Assembly (NCBI GenBank): GCA_036832975.1
Contig: DAITQM010000011.1
Span: 19,896 to 83,895 of the forward strand
Source: DAITQM01 sp036832975
GTDB taxonomy: Bacteria; Pseudomonadota; Gammaproteobacteria; Xanthomonadales; Wenzhouxiangellaceae
Length of the DNA stretch: 64,000 nt
Reading direction: 5' to 3'
Part shown: positions 36,026-44,223 of the stretch, piece by piece
Numbering within the stretch: the stretch's first letter is position 1
Layout: every line of letters begins with the position of its first letter
Program-made: the position numbers and the translations under genes
The notes under the pieces: generated by a model
Database searches by the model: none
What the model was told of the DNA's origin: nothing
Seen by the model: the letters and a program-made list of their open reading frames with translations, nothing else

Positions 36026-37743
36026 GGCTGCGCTTCCACCGCCGCGTACCCCTGGTCGTAGTCGTCGGGCGGAATATCGAGAATACGCAAGGCTCCGGCC
36101 ATCACGCGGGCGAACACCGGCGCGGCGATCTCTCCGCCGTAATAATCGTCGCCCGCCGGATCGTCGAGCTGCACGACCAGGACCAGCGCCGGACGGCTGA
36201 CCGGCGCGAAGCCGGAGAAGCTCGCGAAATAGCGGCTCTGGTACACCCCTTCGCTGTTCTTGCGCGAGGTGCCAGTCTTCCCCGCGACGCGGTACAGCGG
36301 AACCCGTGCCGCGCGCCCGGTACCGCCCGGTGTGTTGACCACCGCTTCGAGCATCGCGGTCAATTGCCGGGCGAGCGCCGGATCGAGCACCGATCGCGTC
36401 GCCGGCGGCGTCTCGCGGTGCAGCAGCCGGGGCTCATACAGCCGGCCGCCGCCGGCGATCGCGCCGTAAGCCTGGGCGAGTTGCAAGAGCGTGACCGACA
36501 AGCCGTAGCCATAAGACAACGTCGCCTGCTCGAGCGGCGTCCAACGCGGGCGGCGGCGCAATACGCCGGGTGATTCACCGGGGAATCCGGTGCCGGAGAT
36601 CGCCCCGAAACCGAAGCGCTCGAGGACATTGCGCAGGTGCTCGCCGGGCACCGTCAAGGCCAGTTTGGCCATCCCGACGTTGCTCGATTTAACCAGCACG
36701 CCGGTCAGGTCGAGGCGGCCATAATCGCGGATGTCGCGCACGGTGAATTCCCCGACCGGCAGGCGTCCCGGGGAGGTATCGACCGGCGTGACGGGCGTCG
36801 CGATCCCGGCTTCGAGATAAGCCGCGGCGATAAACGGTTTGATCACCGAGCCCGGCTCGAACGGGTCGGTCAGCGCCCGGTTGCGCATCGGGTCGCCAGG
36901 CTTCACGCCGCGCTGATTGGGGTTGTACGAGGGATAGTTGGCGAGGGCCAGGATGTCGCCGTTGCGGGCGTCGAGCAGCACCAGGCTCGCCGCCTCGGCG
37001 CCGTGCTGAAGCACGGCACTCTGGAGTTCGCGATAAGCCAGATACTGCAAGCGCAGGTCGATCGTCAAGGTCAGATCGCGCCCTGGGGCGGCGTCGCGCA
37101 GCCGTTCGACGTGTCGGATCACCCGACCGCGGGCGTCGCGGATCACCCGCTGGCTGCCGGGCGTGCCGCGCAGCCAATCGTTGAACATCAACTCGACGCC
37201 CTCCTGGCCGATATCGTCGATATTGGTCAGGCCGGTGACCTGCGCGATCACTTCGCCGGCCGGATAAAAGCGTTTGTATTCGCGGCGGAAAATCAGGCCT
37301 TCGAGTCCCGAATCGCGCAACGCCGTCGCGGTTTCCGGCGTCAGGTGGCGGCGCAGCCAGAGAAAATCCCGCATTTGCCGGCTGGCCAGCGTCCGTTCGA
37401 GGTCATCGGCATCGACCTTCAGCAAGCCGGCGAGTTCGGCTGTCTGGCCTGGCGCATCGAGCAGTTTCGCCGGTTTCGCCGCCAGCGACGTGACCGGCGT
37501 ACTCACCGCCAACGGTTCGCCATTGCGGTCGTTGATCTGGCCGCGCACCACCGGCAATTCGACGGTTCTGAGATATTGCGCTGCGCCTTCGTCCTGCCAG
37601 GCGTCGGCTTCCATGATCTGTAAATTCACGGCGCGCGCCACCAGCGCCAGCGCCGCCAGTGCGAAACAGGTGAGCAACACGCCGAGGCGGCCGGCGGCCG
37701 CCGCGGCCGGCGGCGCTGTGGAGACCGGCGCTTTCGCGTTCAT
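36022..37743 (-). CDS. ftsI: Septal transpeptidase FtsI (penicillin-binding protein 3)
   Basis: Class B penicillin-binding protein of 573 residues. One N-terminal helix (GVLLTCFALAALALVARAV) is followed by the dimerisation/pedestal domain with VVRGQINDRNGEPLAVS. The transpeptidase domain has the active-site SVIK with Ser near residue 299, SSN in VLVKSSNVGMAK near 350, and KTG in RVAGKTGTS near 489. It cross-links septal peptidoglycan together with FtsW. ATGA overlaps with ftsL on one side and murE on the other. Confidence 0.95.
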   Translation of the reverse strand: MNAKAPVSTAPPAAAAAGRLGVLLTCFALAALALVARAVNLQIMEADAWQDEGAAQYLRTVELPVVRGQINDRNGEPLAVSTPVTSLAAKPAKLLDAPGQTAELAGLLKVDADDLERTLASRQMRDFLWLRRHLTPETATALRDSGLEGLIFRREYKRFYPAGEVIAQVTGLTNIDDIGQEGVELMFNDWLRGTPGSQRVIRDARGRVIRHVERLRDAAPGRDLTLTIDLRLQYLAYRELQSAVLQHGAEAASLVLLDARNGDILALANYPSYNPNQRGVKPGDPMRNRALTDPFEPGSVIKPFIAAAYLEAGIATPVTPVDTSPGRLPVGEFTVRDIRDYGRLDLTGVLVKSSNVGMAKLALTVPGEHLRNVLERFGFGAISGTGFPGESPGVLRRRPRWTPLEQATLSYGYGLSVTLLQLAQAYGAIAGGGRLYEPRLLHRETPPATRSVLDPALARQLTAMLEAVVNTPGGTGRAARVPLYRVAGKTGTSRKNSEGVYQSRYFASFSGFAPVSRPALVLVVQLDDPAGDDYYGGEIAAPVFARVMAGALRILDIPPDDYDQGYAAVEAQP

Positions 37744-38027
37744 CGCTCGTCCCCCTCGTCGTTCACGATCAGCAGGCGCGGCCGTTTCGGTTCGTGCATG
37801 CGCAGTTCGCGCCGGGCATGGTCCTCGACCCGCTGCGCCGCGGCCAGCGTCGCGCTTTGCAGTTGCAGGCGGCTCCATAGATCGAGTTCGGCGTCGATCC
37901 GGACCTGCACGGCGCGCAATTCGGTGTACGCCACCCGGCTCTGATGGCGGAGCCAAACGACGCCGAGGGCGCTCGCCACCTCCACGGTGACGACGAGCAG
38001 CAACGCAACGGCACCCTGCCGGGTCAC
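37740..38027 (-). CDS. ftsL: Cell division protein FtsL
   Basis: Small bitopic protein of 95 residues. The GTG start overlaps the rsmH stop (GTGA). One helix near the N-terminus (AVALLLVVTVEVASALGVVW) precedes a periplasmic coiled-coil (ELRAVQVRIDAELDLWSRLQLQSATLAA) that pairs with FtsB. HARRELRMHEP is the typical segment before the C-terminus. Sequence conservation in this family is low; position between rsmH and ftsI and the architecture decide the call. Confidence 0.9.
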   Translation of the reverse strand: MTRQGAVALLLVVTVEVASALGVVWLRHQSRVAYTELRAVQVRIDAELDLWSRLQLQSATLAAAQRVEDHARRELRMHEPKRPRLLIVNDEGDER

Positions 38028-38977
38028 GCGACGCGCTCCACGGCCCGCAGCACCGCGCTGCGCGAGCGCGGATTGGCCGCCATCTCAGCCGCCCCGGGCC
38101 GGAGCGCCCGACCGACCAACCGGTAACGCAGCGGCGGCACAGCGCGCGGCGGCCGCCGGCGATTGCCCGGTGGCGGACGGGCGACAGCGGCGAACGCCCG
38201 CTTCACGCACCGGTCTTCGAGCGAATGAAAGCTGATCACCACCAGCCGGCCGCCGGCCGCGAGTTTCCCCAACGCCTTGTTCAATGCCTCGTCCAATTGC
38301 CGTAGTTCGTCGTTGACCACGATCCGCAGCGCCTGAAAGGTTCGGGTCGCCGGATGCTTGCCGGGCTGGCGCGAGACGCCGCAGGCCACCACCAGGTCGG
38401 CCAACTGCCGGGTCGTCGTCAGCGGCGCGCCGGCCCGCCGTTGCACGATCGCCCGCGCGATGCGTCGCGCCAGGCGTTCCTCACCGTAATCCTTGAGGAC
38501 CCGAGCGATCTCCCGCTCGTCCGCCGTCCGCAACCACTCGGCGGCACTCGGCCCGGAATCCGGATCCATGCGCAGGTCGAGCGGGCCGTCACGCATGAAG
38601 CTGAAGCCACGCTCGGGGTCATCGAGTTGCGGCGACGAGACGCCGAGGTCGAACAGGGCGCCGTCGATCTCGTTCCAGCCGGCCAGGGCCAGCGCCTCGT
38701 CGAGGGCCGCAAACGGCAAGCGACAAAACCGGAAGCGCGGATCGCCGCCGTGGCGTGCCGCCGCCTTCGCCGCTGCCGGATCACGATCGATCGCCAACAA
38801 TCGGCCCTCCGTTCCCAATTGCCGTAAAAGCGCCGCGCTATGGCCGCCGCGGCCATAGGTCGCATCGAGATAGCGCCCGTCCGGGCGCACCGCGAGCGCC
38901 GCCAGCGCTTCATCCAGCAGCACCGGCAAATGCGCGGCGGGCGCAGTTGCGTCCCGCCGCGAGGCGCCCGCCGTCAC
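38024..38977 (-). CDS. rsmH: 16S rRNA m4C1402 methyltransferase RsmH (MraW)
   Basis: SAM-dependent methyltransferase of 317 residues modifying C1402 in the ribosomal P site. The start is a GTG overlapping the mraZ stop. HLPVLLDEALAAL begins the fold; YLDATYGRGGHSAALL near residue 40 is the SAM-binding motif; FDLGVSSPQLDDPERGFSF near 113 and ISFHSLEDRCVKRAF near 251 are family signatures. The N-terminal tail is Ala-rich. Standard second gene of dcw clusters. Confidence 0.95.
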   Translation of the reverse strand: MTAGASRRDATAPAAHLPVLLDEALAALAVRPDGRYLDATYGRGGHSAALLRQLGTEGRLLAIDRDPAAAKAAARHGGDPRFRFCRLPFAALDEALALAGWNEIDGALFDLGVSSPQLDDPERGFSFMRDGPLDLRMDPDSGPSAAEWLRTADEREIARVLKDYGEERLARRIARAIVQRRAGAPLTTTRQLADLVVACGVSRQPGKHPATRTFQALRIVVNDELRQLDEALNKALGKLAAGGRLVVISFHSLEDRCVKRAFAAVARPPPGNRRRPPRAVPPLRYRLVGRALRPGAAEMAANPRSRSAVLRAVERVA

Positions 38978-39426
38978 AATCGCAACCGTGAAATCGCCTC
39001 CGTCGCCCGCGCCCGGATCAGTTCGGCATCGCGCGCGACCTTGGCGGCGATCACTTCGGCATTCCAAATTTCAAACCGGCTCACCATGCCCATCATCACG
39101 ACCTTGCCCTCCAGAGCGCAGCGCTGGCGCATCGACAGCGGCAACAGAACGCGCCCGGCCGCATCCAGCGCGGTCATTTCGGCGCAACCCACCAGACGGC
39201 GCTTCAAAGCATCCTCGGCCTCGTCGATGCCGCGCAACCGGCCGAGTTCGTCGCGGATCCGTTCCCACTCGGGCAACGGGTACAGCCAAAGACAACCTTC
39301 GTCGGCGGCGCTGTAGGTAAACACCAGGCGATCGCCGTCGTGCTCGGCGATCTGGGCGCGAAACCGCGCCGGGACCGCCAGCCGGCCCTTGCTGTCGAGA
39401 TTGATCGTCGATTCGCCCTGGAACAC
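38974..39426 (-). CDS. mraZ: Transcriptional regulator MraZ
   Basis: Protein of 150 residues made of two AbrB-like swapped-hairpin halves: FQGESTINLDSKGRLAVPARFR (residues 2-22) and EMTALDAAGRVLLPLSMR near 85. The start is a GTG at 39426, since GTG TTC CAG GGC gives the conserved MFxG N-terminus; the ATG upstream adds ten unrelated residues. MraZ binds direct repeats before its own gene and represses or tunes the dcw operon. Such repeats are visible upstream. Confidence 0.95.
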   Translation of the reverse strand: MFQGESTINLDSKGRLAVPARFRAQIAEHDGDRLVFTYSAADEGCLWLYPLPEWERIRDELGRLRGIDEAEDALKRRLVGCAEMTALDAAGRVLLPLSMRQRCALEGKVVMMGMVSRFEIWNAEVIAAKVARDAELIRARATEAISRLRL

Positions 39427-39442
39427 AGATCGCCCCGTTCTC

Positions 39443-39466
39443 CCACAATTTTGCACTTTTTACCAC
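39443..39466 (-). promoter_or_regulatory. Probable MraZ-box direct repeats
   Basis: Read on the minus strand, GTGG, GTGC and GTGG recur at exactly 10-bp intervals (39466-39463, 39456-39453, 39446-39443), each followed by an A/T-rich spacer. MraZ proteins are known to recognise TGGG-type motifs with a 10-bp period in the mraZ leader. The position, between the -10 box and the mraZ start, suits autoregulation. Confidence 0.65.
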
Positions 39467-39476
39467 TCAGAACAAG

Positions 39477-39505
39477 AAGATAGACCTTCCCGCCCCCGCT
39501 GTCAA
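39477..39505 (-). promoter_or_regulatory. Strong sigma-70 promoter of the dcw cluster
   Basis: On the minus strand a perfect -35 TTGACA (39505-39500), a 17-bp spacer and -10 TATCTT (39482-39477). The transcript would begin near 39470, about 45 bases before the mraZ start. It is the best-matching promoter in the window and the only obvious one before the fifteen dcw genes. Confidence 0.75.
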
Positions 39506-39724
39506 GCACCGGGGCGGAAAAGTTCACGGGAGATCAGGGGTGTCTGGCGTCATTCCCGCGCCTGGACCATTCCCAGATAGTTACGGTGGCACGGTGGCCC
39601 AGGTCGTTGGATTTTGGGTTACGATGGGGCCCTATGGGTTGCATGGGACGATTATCCCAGCGCTGCCATCCACGCTGTCCTGGACCGGCAGGTCCGATTC
39701 CCGATCGCAAGACACCGGATTTCG

Positions 39725-40642
39725 ATGAACCAAGAACCCCAGACCGACGACACACGCGACGCCGCCGAAGCGCTGGTCAAGGACATCGCCCGGATGCTGC
39801 TCGAGATCGGCCGCCAGACCGGTGTTACGGTCAAGCGCATGCGCCAGCTTTTCGGCCACACGCAAATCAAGGCCCTCGACGAAGAGGGCCTCAATCGCTT
39901 CGAGATCATGGCCGTCGCCGGCTTCAGCCGGCGCGCCATCCGGCTGATGCTGGCCGAGGACCACCGCCATGACCGCACCGACCTGCTCGCCCGGTTTATG
40001 GATTTCTGGGCCGCCGACCCGCTGTATCCGGACGAACTGCCGGTCAAGGGCGAGACCTTTCCATCGTTCCAGCATCTGCACGACCAGTACGGCAGCGATT
40101 TCACCGCCCCCGGGTTGCTGAAAGTGCTCGAACGGCGCGGCCTGGTCGAGGTCCGTGACGGGCAAGTTCGCGCCGTGCAGCGCCGGGTGTTCGCCGAGAG
40201 CGCACCGGAAATCATCGACGAATCGCGGCGTACGCTGATCTCGCTGCTGGCCACCGCGATCCGCAATATCCGGGGTGAAACCCCGCGCTTTTTGCAACGC
40301 CGCTTGCACAGCCGCCGCTTCCCGCCGGCCAGGCTGCCCGAAGTCCGGGCCGCGGTGCGCGATAAGGTCGAGGCCTTTATTGTCGAACTGATCGAATTCA
40401 TGAACAGTTACGAAGATTTCTCGGTGACCGGTGTCGCGGAAGGCAGTGCAGCCGAGGTCGAGGCCGGGCTGGGGCTGCACTGGTTCGAGATCGAAAATCC
40501 GCAGGATCTGATCGGCGATTACCCCGGCCACCGGGTCACCGAACAAGGCGAGATCATCGATGTCAGTCACGAGGAACGCGCCAAAGCTATCATTCGTTCT
40601 GGGAAAAAGTCCCAGAACACGACCGATCCCGGTTCCGACTAG
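39725..40642 (+). CDS. DUF6502-like protein of unknown function
   Basis: Soluble protein of 305 residues starting at ATG 39725 (MNQEPQTDDTRD). The first 90 residues (ALVKDIARMLLEIGRQTGVTVKRMRQLF ... ALDEEGLNRFEIMAVAGFSRRAIRLML) look like a winged or plain helix-turn-helix. They are followed by LLARFMDFWAADPLYPDELPVKGETFPSF and LLKVLERRGLVEVRDGQVRAV, the pattern of DUF6502 proteins. A DNA-binding role is plausible but unproven. A signal peptide is absent. It diverges from mraZ with a 298-bp gap that holds the dcw promoter and several CCCA/TGGG repeats, and precedes a tiny exported peptide gene by 9 bp. Confidence 0.7.
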   Translation: MNQEPQTDDTRDAAEALVKDIARMLLEIGRQTGVTVKRMRQLFGHTQIKALDEEGLNRFEIMAVAGFSRRAIRLMLAEDHRHDRTDLLARFMDFWAADPLYPDELPVKGETFPSFQHLHDQYGSDFTAPGLLKVLERRGLVEVRDGQVRAVQRRVFAESAPEIIDESRRTLISLLATAIRNIRGETPRFLQRRLHSRRFPPARLPEVRAAVRDKVEAFIVELIEFMNSYEDFSVTGVAEGSAAEVEAGLGLHWFEIENPQDLIGDYPGHRVTEQGEIIDVSHEERAKAIIRSGKKSQNTTDPGSD

Positions 40643-40651
40643 GCAAGCACC

Positions 40652-40792
40652 ATGTTCCGCAAACTCGCTCTGACCCTGACCCTCGCGCTGCTCTGGACCG
40701 CCGAAGCGTTGGCAGTCGTGGAATCAGGCGTCGGCGCCCCCGAATCGTTCGGCGACTGGCTCGCCGGGCTGTTCAGTTGGTGGCCGTTCTGA
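40652..40792 (+). CDS. Short exported peptide
   Basis: Encodes 46 residues. The first 21 (MFRKLALTLTLALLWTAEALA) form a convincing signal peptide with a cleavable ALA end. The mature part would be about 25 residues, acidic and ending in FGDWLAGLFSWWPF, an amphipathic, Trp-rich tail. It lies 9 bp after the DUF6502 gene and is likely co-transcribed. I do not recognise the family. The coding potential rests on the signal sequence and spacing. Confidence 0.55.
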   Translation: MFRKLALTLTLALLWTAEALAVVESGVGAPESFGDWLAGLFSWWPF

Positions 40793-40824
40793 GCCGTACC
40801 GCTTCTTTTTCCGGGAAGCGACCC

Positions 40825-40849
40825 CCTTCCCCCGCCCCGCGGGGGAAGG
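40825..40849. repeat. G-rich palindromic repeat, copy 2
   Basis: Stem CCTTCCCCCG / CGGGGGAAGG, the same ten base pairs as at 9953, with loop CCCCG. Sits between the convergent exported-peptide and CMD-family genes, where it could end transcription from both sides. Confidence 0.7.
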
Positions 40850-40915
40850 TGCGTCCGGTTGGGCAAAAAGCGAGATCCCGGCTCATGGCTGCGCCATCCG
40901 CAATGCCGATGGCGA

Positions 40916-41506
40916 TCAGCCGCCGTGCTTGCCGGGGCTCCATTCGGGATCGAGCACGGCGCGCGCCTTGGCCAACGGCGCCGCTTCGAGGTCGGTAGCC
41001 AGCGAATCGTTCCAGCGATTCAGAAAGCCGTAAAGACAGATCGCGGCGAGCATCTCGACGATCTGCTCGGCGCTCCAGTGTTGCTTCAGCCGGGCCATCA
41101 ACTCGGCATTGACGGCGTTCGGTACGCTGCCGGCGGCGAGCGCGAAATCGAGCGCAGCGCGTTCGGCCTCGCTGTACAGCGGGCTGTCGCGATACGACCA
41201 CAGCGCTTCGAGCTTGGCCGGCTCGATGCCCGCCAGCTCGGCGGCGATCAGCGAATGGGCCTGGCAATAACGGCAGCCGGCGGCGGTGCTCGCGAAGTGG
41301 GCGAGCAGGCGCTTGAAACCGCCCGGCACGCTGCCTTGCGGGTCCATCACGGCCTGGGTCAGGACGCCGAAACCCTTGACGATCGCCGGGCGCCGCTGCA
41401 TCGTCAACAGACTGTTCGGAACGAAACCCAAAATGCGTTCGAAGACGGCGAAGTCCTCGGCCAATTCCGGCGTCGTCATCGCCGGCAGCGGTTCGATCCA
41501 GCTCAT
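40916..41506 (-). CDS. Carboxymuconolactone decarboxylase-family protein (AhpD-like)
   Basis: All-helical protein of 196 residues. The motif STAAGCRYCQAHSLIAAELAG near residue 80 carries the CxxC...H site of AhpD-like peroxidase-associated reductases. LAHFASTAAGC and ALDFALAAGSVPNAV match the rest of the fold. Members act as alkylhydroperoxidase partners or as decarboxylases, and some have only the redox role. The ATG at 41506 overlaps the stop of the aminotransferase gene, so the two should be made together. A link between the redox protein and the aminotransferase is inference. Confidence 0.82.
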   Translation of the reverse strand: MSWIEPLPAMTTPELAEDFAVFERILGFVPNSLLTMQRRPAIVKGFGVLTQAVMDPQGSVPGGFKRLLAHFASTAAGCRYCQAHSLIAAELAGIEPAKLEALWSYRDSPLYSEAERAALDFALAAGSVPNAVNAELMARLKQHWSAEQIVEMLAAICLYGFLNRWNDSLATDLEAAPLAKARAVLDPEWSPGKHGG

Positions 41507-43008
41507 GCCGCCGCCTCGGCGAGGGCCAAGCGCGGCCCGTGGCACAGCGCTTCGCGCGTCGCCGCGACGAGCAACTCGACCTCGGCGTCGTTGATTGCGA
41601 AATGCGGCGTGAAGCGCAGCGAGTTTTCGCCGCCGTGGATGACGTTGAGGCCGTGTTGGCGCAGGTATTCCTCGATGCTGTTCCGGCCGTAACTCTTGTA
41701 CACGCGGCTGTCGAGTTCGAGGCTGAACAGCAATCCGGTGCCCTGGACGCGGACGATCGCTGCGCCGAGTTCGCCGCGCAGCGCCTCGAAACGCTGGACC
41801 AACTCGGCACCGCGCTCGCGGATGTTGGCGCGCAGTTCGGGCGTCAGGCTGTCGAGTACCGCGACCGCCACTTCGAGAGCGCGCGGATTGGTGGTCATCG
41901 TGTTGCCGTACACGCCCTTGCGGTACAACGCCGCGGCGCGCTCGGTCAGGGCCAGCACCGAGAGCGGGAACTGCCCGGCGTTCAAGGCTTTGGAATAGGT
42001 TTCCATATCCGGCGGCGGCAGCGCCTCGAAGCCGGGGTAATCGGTGATCGACAACACGCCGTGGGCACGCAACCCGGCCTGGATGCTGTCGACCAGCAGC
42101 AAGGTGCCGTGTTCCTGCGTCAATTGCCGCGCCAGGGCATAAAACTCCGGCGTGATGCCGGCGCCGGGATTGCCTTCGCCCATCACCGGTTCGATGAACA
42201 GCGCTTCGATGAAGATGCGGTTATGGCGGCAGAAATCGAAAATCTGCTGTAATTGCGTCGTGCTGTTCGGTTCGACGGTCAACAGATCGTCGCGGTCGCG
42301 GAAACTGGCGAGATAACGGGCATAGACTTTATGGCTCGAATCGGAATAGCGCGCCGGGCGGTCGGTACGGCCGTGAAAACCGCCGCGCAAACCGAGCCGG
42401 CGGATGGGGTGGCCGCGCGCCGGGCCGTCGGGGTCGGTTTGGATCCGGGCGTTGATATCGGCGATGCGGGCCGCCACGCTCACCGCTTCGGAACCGGAAT
42501 TGACGCACACAAAACGCGCGTACGGGCATCCCCCCGAGCGCTGCCGGCCGATTTCGCGACGCAACGCGGCAGCGAACCGCATCTGGCTGAGATGCGGCGT
42601 CATCACGTTGGCCATCGCATAGGGCTTGGACAGCGCGGCGAGCACCGCAGGCGGCGCGTGACCCAGGCCGAGCATGCCGTAACCACCGGCGTCGTATAAC
42701 ACCGCCCCTTTGCTGGTGACGATCCACGGGCCGCGCGCGGCGAGCGCGACGTAAGGATTGACCGCATCCTCAGGATAGAAGTTGAGATAATCGTGCTGGA
42801 CGCGCGCGATCTGCTCGCGTTCGCCGAGCGCGGCGATCTCGGGGTCGTCGGCGGCGAGTTCCTGGTAGGCCTCATGGGCCGCGGTGACTGCATCGGCAAG
42901 CAGCGGATCGGCAGTCAAAAACGGTTTGAGCCTGGCGTCATCCAGACCCGGCGTTTCGATTTCGCCGCCGGAACGGCGCAGCACTTGCAGTTGTTTGAAT
43001 AAATCCAT
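41503..43008 (-). CDS. Class-III PLP-dependent aminotransferase
   Basis: Fold-type I enzyme of 501 residues. CVNSGSEAVSVAARIADI near residue 165 binds the cofactor phosphate; FIEPVMGEGNPGAGITPEF near 272 and LLLVDSIQAGLRAHG near 305 surround the pyridoxal ring. YSKALNAGQFPLSVLAL carries the Schiff-base Lys near 340. The usual class-III Asp-Glu of VxDEVQTG is replaced by VDSIQAG, keeping the Asp. An additional N-terminal region of about 90 residues precedes the core. It resembles lysine/ornithine-type aminotransferases but the substrate is uncertain. The ATG at 43008 is preferred over a TTG at 43014. Confidence 0.8.
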   Translation of the reverse strand: MDLFKQLQVLRRSGGEIETPGLDDARLKPFLTADPLLADAVTAAHEAYQELAADDPEIAALGEREQIARVQHDYLNFYPEDAVNPYVALAARGPWIVTSKGAVLYDAGGYGMLGLGHAPPAVLAALSKPYAMANVMTPHLSQMRFAAALRREIGRQRSGGCPYARFVCVNSGSEAVSVAARIADINARIQTDPDGPARGHPIRRLGLRGGFHGRTDRPARYSDSSHKVYARYLASFRDRDDLLTVEPNSTTQLQQIFDFCRHNRIFIEALFIEPVMGEGNPGAGITPEFYALARQLTQEHGTLLLVDSIQAGLRAHGVLSITDYPGFEALPPPDMETYSKALNAGQFPLSVLALTERAAALYRKGVYGNTMTTNPRALEVAVAVLDSLTPELRANIRERGAELVQRFEALRGELGAAIVRVQGTGLLFSLELDSRVYKSYGRNSIEEYLRQHGLNVIHGGENSLRFTPHFAINDAEVELLVAATREALCHGPRLALAEAAA

Positions 43009-43017
43009 GGGCAATCA

Positions 43018-43069
43018 CATTCAGCTATGGCATTCGGCTATGGCATTCGGCAATGGCATTCAGCACGGG
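43018..43069. repeat. Four tandem 13-bp repeats
   Basis: CATTCAGCTATGG, CATTCGGCTATGG, CATTCGGCAATGG and CATTCAGCACGGG follow each other without spacers. They lie just before the aminotransferase start, and the last unit covers the final codons and stop of queG. Confidence 0.9.
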
Positions 43070-44223
43070 AATGACGGGCTGGAGTCCGGCCCGTGAAGGG
43101 TTGCCAGCCTATCATGGCCGCCGGCGCGCAGCAAAGCGGCGGGTGCTTCCCGGCCTGCGGTGTGCTGTGCCAACGCCCAGGCGACATGCTCGCGCACCAG
43201 TTCGGACGACTGCGCCAAGCGGCTCTCGAGCGCCCGGCACACGTCATTGCCGTGCCGGGCATTGCCGAGCGCCACGGCAATATTTCGCAACCACCGCTGA
43301 TGACCCAGACGGCGGATCGCGCTGCCTTCTGTGCGCGCCGCGAATGTCGCTTCGTCCCAAGCAAATAGGTCGATGAGTGCCGGCGCGTCGAGTCCGTGGC
43401 GCGGCAAAAAATCGGCCTCCGCCGTGTGCCGCGCAAAGCGGTTCCACGGGCACACCGCCTGGCAATCGTCGCAACCGTAAATCCGGTTGCCGATCTGGGC
43501 GCGGAATTCCAAAGGAATCGCCCCGGGCAATTCGATCGTCAGGTACGAGATGCAGCGCCGGGCGTCGAGCACGTAAGGCGCGACGATCGCCTGCGTCGGA
43601 CAGACGTCGAGACAACGGCGGCAGGTGCCGCAATGGTCGGTTGCCGGCACGTCCACCGGGAGCGGCAAGTCGGTGTAGATCTCACCGAGAAAGAACCAGC
43701 TTCCGGCCTGCCGGTTGAGCAGATTGGTGTGTTTGCCGATCCAGCCGAGGCCGGCTTTCGCCGCCAGCGGTTTTTCGAGCACCGGGGCGCTGTCGGTGAA
43801 CACCCGATAGCGATGCGGCACGGCGTCGGCGATCTGCTCGGCCAAGCGCTGGAGACGCCGGCGCAGCACCTTGTGATAATCGCGGCCGAGCGCATAGCGC
43901 GAAACCGTTCCCCGGCGATCGTCGGCCAACACCGCGGCGAGCGGCGCCGCCGGTGGCAGGTAATCGAGGCGGGCGCTGATCACCCGGCGCACGCCGGGGA
44001 TCAAGCGCGCCGGCCGGCTGCGCTTTACGCCGTGTCGCGCCATATACTCCATCTCGCCGTGATAGCCGGCTTGCAACCACTCGGTCAGGCGTTGCTCGGC
44101 CACCCCCAGATCGACGTCGCTGACCCCGATCTGCTGAAAACCGAGGGCCGCGCTCCACGCCCGGATCTGGCTTTTCAGCGCCGTAAAATCAGGCGAGTGC
44201 CGCTTATAATCGGTGACATGCAT
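43060..44223 (-). CDS. queG: Epoxyqueuosine reductase QueG
   Basis: Cobalamin-dependent iron-sulfur enzyme of 387 residues catalysing the last step of queuosine synthesis in tRNA. The two [4Fe-4S] clusters are bound by CGTCRRCLDVCPTQAI and CDDCQAVCPWN, near residues 198 and 252. The catalytic Asp is in VFTDSAPVLEK near 142, and GLGWIGKHTNLLN follows. The C-terminal HEAT-like region (RWLRNIAVALGNA...) binds tRNA. The enzyme uses B12, so it ties in with the btuB and BtuCD-like uptake genes of this window. The ATG abuts the nnr start head to head. Confidence 0.93.
   Translation of the reverse strand: MHVTDYKRHSPDFTALKSQIRAWSAALGFQQIGVSDVDLGVAEQRLTEWLQAGYHGEMEYMARHGVKRSRPARLIPGVRRVISARLDYLPPAAPLAAVLADDRRGTVSRYALGRDYHKVLRRRLQRLAEQIADAVPHRYRVFTDSAPVLEKPLAAKAGLGWIGKHTNLLNRQAGSWFFLGEIYTDLPLPVDVPATDHCGTCRRCLDVCPTQAIVAPYVLDARRCISYLTIELPGAIPLEFRAQIGNRIYGCDDCQAVCPWNRFARHTAEADFLPRHGLDAPALIDLFAWDEATFAARTEGSAIRRLGHQRWLRNIAVALGNARHGNDVCRALESRLAQSSELVREHVAWALAQHTAGREAPAALLRAGGHDRLATLHGPDSSPSFPC

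Noticed and set aside
41503..43008. Lysine 2,3-type or ornithine aminotransferase by name
   Set aside because: The enzyme is clearly class III, but the N-terminal extension and altered VDSIQAG motif prevent a safe substrate call.
43396..44217. Upstream extension of the nnr frame by 274 codons
   Set aside because: It runs antisense through queG, and nothing in it resembles the epimerase; the family start is at 44218 or 44227.
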